A stretch of 16,132 nt of DNA from Synergistaceae bacterium (GTDB lineage Bacteria > Synergistota > Synergistia > Synergistales > Synergistaceae): contig JAAYEY010000140.1 of assembly GCA_012728505.1 (NCBI GenBank), positions 1 to 16,132 of the forward strand. The letters are read 5' to 3'. Under the pieces are notes generated by a model that saw only the letters and a program-made list of their open reading frames with translations, searched no databases and had not been told where the DNA came from. The position numbers were made by a program, and so were the translations under genes. Below, piece by piece: positions 13,155 to 16,132 of this stretch (position 1 is its first letter; each line of letters opens with the position of its first letter).

Positions 13155-13838
13155 ATGAGTAAGACTAATAAAAAAAGTTTCCTGGTAGTTGGTTTGGGCC
13201 GTTTTGGCATATCTTTAAGCGAGAAGCTTGTCGAGTTAGGACAGAGTGTAATAGGAGTCGACGAACTTGCAGGCCCCGTCGCAGAGATGTCAGAAAAATT
13301 GGATGTAGCGGCTCAGCTGGATGTGGCTGATGAAAGCGCGCTTATAAAAGTTGGTGCCAAGGAAGTTGACGTTGCTATAGTAACAATAGGAGCAAGTCTG
13401 GAAAAAAGCATACTCGGTACCTCGATACTTGTTGATTTGGGTGTCCCAATGGTTGTTGCTAGGGCAAACAGTGCTATGCATGCAAAGATCCTTGCCAGAG
13501 TTGGCGCTCATAGGATAGTATTCCCTGAGTGGGATATGGGGCTTAAAATGGCAGAGAATTTTGTCTATCCTTGGTATTCAAAATTTACAAAGATAGACGG
13601 AGGCGATTTCTATTTTGGAAAGGTAGCGCCTCTTCCCGAAATGGTTGGCAATACTATGGCCGAGCTGAGGTTTTCTCAACGTTACAAAGTAATAGTCATA
13701 CTGCTTGAGCAAAACGGCAAACAGGAAGCACCCTCTCCTATAAGACCTTTTTTGGAAACAGACGGTCTTTGGGTCCTCGGTCACAAGGAAGATATGGACA
13801 GTCTTATAAAGAAAACTGACTTAAAGGGGCTATTATAA
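13155..13838 (+). CDS. ktrA: Potassium uptake regulatory subunit, KtrA/TrkA family (RCK domain)
   Basis: This cytoplasmic gating ring binds nucleotides and controls the KtrB pore. The 227-residue protein has a Rossmann-type RCK_N domain (about 8-125) with the nucleotide motif VVGLGRFG (11-18) and an acidic residue ending strand 2 (GVDE, D36), then a TrkA_C domain (about 145-220). One RCK unit and this length fit KtrA rather than the double-length TrkA of enteric bacteria. The frame is open from 13032, but the ATG at 13155 is preceded by GGAGGAGGG and yields the normal N-terminus. The earlier stretch overlaps ktrB and is discarded. The pair probably responds to K+ supply or osmotic conditions; no specific regulator site was seen. 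Confidence 0.93.
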   Translation: MSKTNKKSFLVVGLGRFGISLSEKLVELGQSVIGVDELAGPVAEMSEKLDVAAQLDVADESALIKVGAKEVDVAIVTIGASLEKSILGTSILVDLGVPMVVARANSAMHAKILARVGAHRIVFPEWDMGLKMAENFVYPWYSKFTKIDGGDFYFGKVAPLPEMVGNTMAELRFSQRYKVIVILLEQNGKQEAPSPIRPFLETDGLWVLGHKEDMDSLIKKTDLKGLL

Positions 13839-13885
13839 ATCAGGTGCATTTTAAAGCACTCTACGCATACTGGGGGAATAATCGA

Positions 13886-14980
13886 ATGTTTGAAGAACTT
13901 AAAAAACAAGGAATAGAGAAAATGGCAGAGGCTGAGTTAAAGCTGCTTGAGCAACTTGAGAAACTTAAAAAAGCGGGAATGGAAAAAATATCAGAGACAT
14001 CGTTGCCTCAGGATCTGCAGATAGTACGGACAAATCTCCTAGGGCGCAAAGGAGAAGTTACCGAGATACTAAAAAGCGTTGGCCAGGCGGCACCTGAACT
14101 TAGGAAAATAATGGGACAGGCAGCCAATGAAGTTAAGGAAATACTTTCCGTGGCTATCGAGCAGAAGAACGAAGAGCTTATTAACTGCGCTTCCTGTTTT
14201 CAGGGAGGAGCAGACATAACGCTTCCAGGGGTTAACTTCACAGGAGGGGGACTACATCCGATTACCCAAATGTGCTATGACCTTAATGACGCCTTCCGCT
14301 CACTCGGATTCGAAGTCTTTTCAGAGCCGGAGATAACCAGCGAGCTCTATGCCTTTGATTACCTCAATTTCGCACCTGAGCATCCTGCCCGAGAGAGCAT
14401 GGATACATACTGGCTTAAAGGACATGATGAGGAACACGGAGCTAAACGCCTCTGTCTCAGACCGCATCTCACAGGTGCAAGTGTCCGTTACCTCCAGGAG
14501 CACGGCGCGCCTGCAAGATTCGTTTATCCAGGCAGGGTTTACAGAAACGAGACTACCGACGCCAGACACGAAAGGGCGTTCTTCCAGTATGAAGCTCTGA
14601 TAGTGGACAAAGATTACTCCTTTGCTTCGGGCAAGGTTCTCGTTAAGACTATCCTCGACAAGATTTTCGGCAGAGATGTCGAAGTCAGGATGAGGGTTGG
14701 ATTCTTCCCCTTTGTCGAACCCGGTTTCGAGATCGACATGCGCTGTCTCGTCTGCGGAGGAGAGGGCTGCAAAGTCTGCAAACACGTAGGCTGGATAGAG
14801 GTAATGCCGGGCGGTACTCCTCACCCCAATGTCCTCAGAGCAGCAGGTCTGGACCCGGCAATCTGGTCCGGTTTCTATATAAACATTGGGCTCGACAGAC
14901 TTGTTATGATGAGATACGGTGTGGATGATGTGCGTCTTTTCCACAGCGCTGACCTTCGCTTCCTCAATCAGTTTAAATAG
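13886..14980 (+). CDS. pheS: Phenylalanyl-tRNA synthetase alpha subunit
   Basis: PheS is the catalytic subunit of the (alpha-beta)2 class II enzyme that charges tRNA-Phe. The 364-residue product has an N-terminal coiled coil (about 1-100) with LGRKGEVTEILK (52-63). The catalytic domain carries GGGLHPITQM (120-129), a motif 2 region GRVYRNETTDARHERAFFQYE (216-236), FFPFVEPGFEIDM (273-285) and motif 3 GLDRLVMMRYGVDD (335-348). A zinc-knuckle-like CLVCGGEGCKVC (C287, C290, C295, C298) is followed by GWIE, an arrangement known in many Firmicutes-type PheS. The frame opens at 13844, but the ATG at 13886 has GGGGG upstream and is favoured; ATG 13922 is a possible alternative. HLTGAS and TTDARHERAFFQYE differ from common versions. 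Confidence 0.94.
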   Translation: MFEELKKQGIEKMAEAELKLLEQLEKLKKAGMEKISETSLPQDLQIVRTNLLGRKGEVTEILKSVGQAAPELRKIMGQAANEVKEILSVAIEQKNEELINCASCFQGGADITLPGVNFTGGGLHPITQMCYDLNDAFRSLGFEVFSEPEITSELYAFDYLNFAPEHPARESMDTYWLKGHDEEHGAKRLCLRPHLTGASVRYLQEHGAPARFVYPGRVYRNETTDARHERAFFQYEALIVDKDYSFASGKVLVKTILDKIFGRDVEVRMRVGFFPFVEPGFEIDMRCLVCGGEGCKVCKHVGWIEVMPGGTPHPNVLRAAGLDPAIWSGFYINIGLDRLVMMRYGVDDVRLFHSADLRFLNQFK

Positions 14981-14992
14981 GAGATAGATATT

Positions 14993-16132
14993 ATGAAATT
15001 TTCACTTAACTGGATAAAAAAATATGTCGATCTTCCCAAAGATCTTACGATGGAGAAACTATCCTACGATCTCACGATGTGTACCGTCGAGGTCGAAGAT
15101 ACGACTGATCTTTCAAAAAGCCTGAGCGGACTTGTGGTAGGAAAGATTATCACAGTCGAACCCCATCCCGATGCAGACAAGCTGAGAGTATGTACTGTTG
15201 ATATCGGGGATACTCCTCCCAGCACGATTGTATGCGGCGGTATAAACCTTACACCCGGCCAGCTGGTCGTAGTTGCCAAACTAGGCGCTATGGTCCGTTG
15301 GCATGGAGTCGGCGACCCGGTCGAGATAAAACCTGCCAAGCTGAGAGGCGTACTTAGCAGCGGAATGATATGCGCTTCCGCTGAGATAGGTCTTGCTGAC
15401 CTCTTCCCGGCGAAACTAGAAGCGGAAATAATGGACATTACCGATTTCGATGTGAAACCGGGAATGGCTATCGCAGATGCTCTTGGCATTAACGACGTAA
15501 TTCTTGAAGTAGATAAAAAGTCGCTTACAAACAGGCCCGATCTCTGGGGACATTACGGAATGGCCCGGGAGTTTGCGGCCATATACGATCTTAAGTTAAA
15601 ACCCCTTGATAAATCAGACATCCCGCATGTGAGCGGAGATCTAGATGCAGTAATCGAAGACACCGCTCGCTGCTCTCGTTATACTGCGACAACCTTTACG
15701 GGCATTAAAAACGTTGCATCTCCATTTGAGCTTAAGACTCTGATCTGGCGTGTCGGGATGAGACCGATAAATCTCCCCGTCGACATCACGAACTATGTGA
15801 TGCTTGCAACGGGGCAACCGACCCATGGATTTGATAAAAACCACATAGAGGGTAACATTCATGTAAGAAGGGCAAAAGCTGGAGAAAAACTTGAGTTGCT
15901 TGACGGAGAGATACTCGACCTGACGACCGAGGATCTTGTAATAGCAGACGAGAAAAAATCTTTAGGCCTTGCCGGCATAATGGGTGGAAAACTGGACTCC
16001 GTAATGGAGGACACCACCGAACTTATACTTGAAATCGCAAACTTTAATGCGATGGGAATTCGTCGCACTGCACAAAGATTTGATATAAGGACAGAAGCCT
16101 CCTCGCGTTATGAGAAGAGCTTAGATCCTGAA
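14993..16132 (+). CDS. pheT: Phenylalanyl-tRNA synthetase beta subunit (5' part, cut by right edge)
   Basis: PheT binds tRNA-Phe and hydrolyses mis-charged Tyr-tRNA. The first 380 residues are present: an N-terminal domain (MKFSLNWIKKYVDL), the EMAPII-like tRNA-binding OB-fold (about 42-148, with VVGKIITVEPHPDADKLRVC and VCGGINL), and the B3/B4 editing domain (about 210-375, with PVDITNYVMLATGQPTHGFD). The linker motif DKKSLTNRPDLWGHYGMARE (174-193) is the 'NRPDLWGH' variant rather than the more common NRPDCLS form. B5, the catalytic-like domain and the anticodon-binding domain lie beyond the edge. AGGAG overlapping the pheS stop provides the ribosome site; the gap is 12 bases. Confidence 0.96.
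   Translation, partial: MKFSLNWIKKYVDLPKDLTMEKLSYDLTMCTVEVEDTTDLSKSLSGLVVGKIITVEPHPDADKLRVCTVDIGDTPPSTIVCGGINLTPGQLVVVAKLGAMVRWHGVGDPVEIKPAKLRGVLSSGMICASAEIGLADLFPAKLEAEIMDITDFDVKPGMAIADALGINDVILEVDKKSLTNRPDLWGHYGMAREFAAIYDLKLKPLDKSDIPHVSGDLDAVIEDTARCSRYTATTFTGIKNVASPFELKTLIWRVGMRPINLPVDITNYVMLATGQPTHGFDKNHIEGNIHVRRAKAGEKLELLDGEILDLTTEDLVIADEKKSLGLAGIMGGKLDSVMEDTTELILEIANFNAMGIRRTAQRFDIRTEASSRYEKSLDPE

Noticed and set aside
14321..14944. Minus-strand 207-codon frame opposite pheS
   Set aside because: It lies entirely inside pheS, which has all its family motifs. The antisense translation has no recognisable features.

Overview
The window looks like a core chromosomal segment of a mid-G+C, probably anaerobic bacterium. 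The gene set is RNA- and translation-related housekeeping with a potassium channel pair inserted. Several features fit the Synergistota or a related deep-branching lineage: an rplT-ktrB-ktrA-pheS-pheT run, a YhaM-type HD exonuclease, a DUF1847 protein, and divergent PheS/PheT motifs. That placement is an inference from gene order and motifs and was not tested by a search. I see no insertion sequence, prophage, CRISPR array, rRNA or tRNA.

Layout. (1) Minus strand, 1-2009: the 5' two fifths or so of mnmE (tRNA modification GTPase), running off the left edge with its own promoter, preceded by a PLP-dependent aminotransferase gene that ends in a strong intrinsic terminator. (2) A divergent intergenic region, 2010-2225. 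(3) Plus strand, 2226-4797: a YhaM-like OB-fold/HD 3'-5' exoribonuclease, an RluA-family pseudouridine synthase, and a Cys-rich DUF1847 protein whose start overlaps the end of the pseudouridine synthase gene. (4) 4904-10107: rpsO with a good promoter and a possible pseudoknotted leader, a hairpin/terminator, then pnp, dut and thrS closely packed. (5) 10136-11785: a promoter, a highly structured leader with an attenuator-like terminator, then infC (ATA start, duplicated C-terminal tail), rpmI and rplT. (6) 11806-13838: ktrB and ktrA, a potassium uptake pair. (7) 13886-16132: pheS and the first 380 codons of pheT, cut by the right edge.

The genes cover translation (S15, ThrRS, IF3, L35, L20, PheRS), RNA decay and modification (PNPase, YhaM, RluA-family, MnmE), nucleotide hygiene (dUTPase), K+ homeostasis (KtrAB) and one amino-acid transaminase. 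I did not find an obviously new multi-gene system. The most interesting signals are regulatory: the infC leader (three-way junction, GAAA-capped hairpin, then a terminator), the AUA start of infC, the rpsO leader pseudoknot, and a 36-codon tandem duplication that gives IF3 an unusual Lys/Glu/Ala-rich tail. Several tabulated start codons were moved to positions with a good Shine-Dalgarno; the reasons are given per gene.
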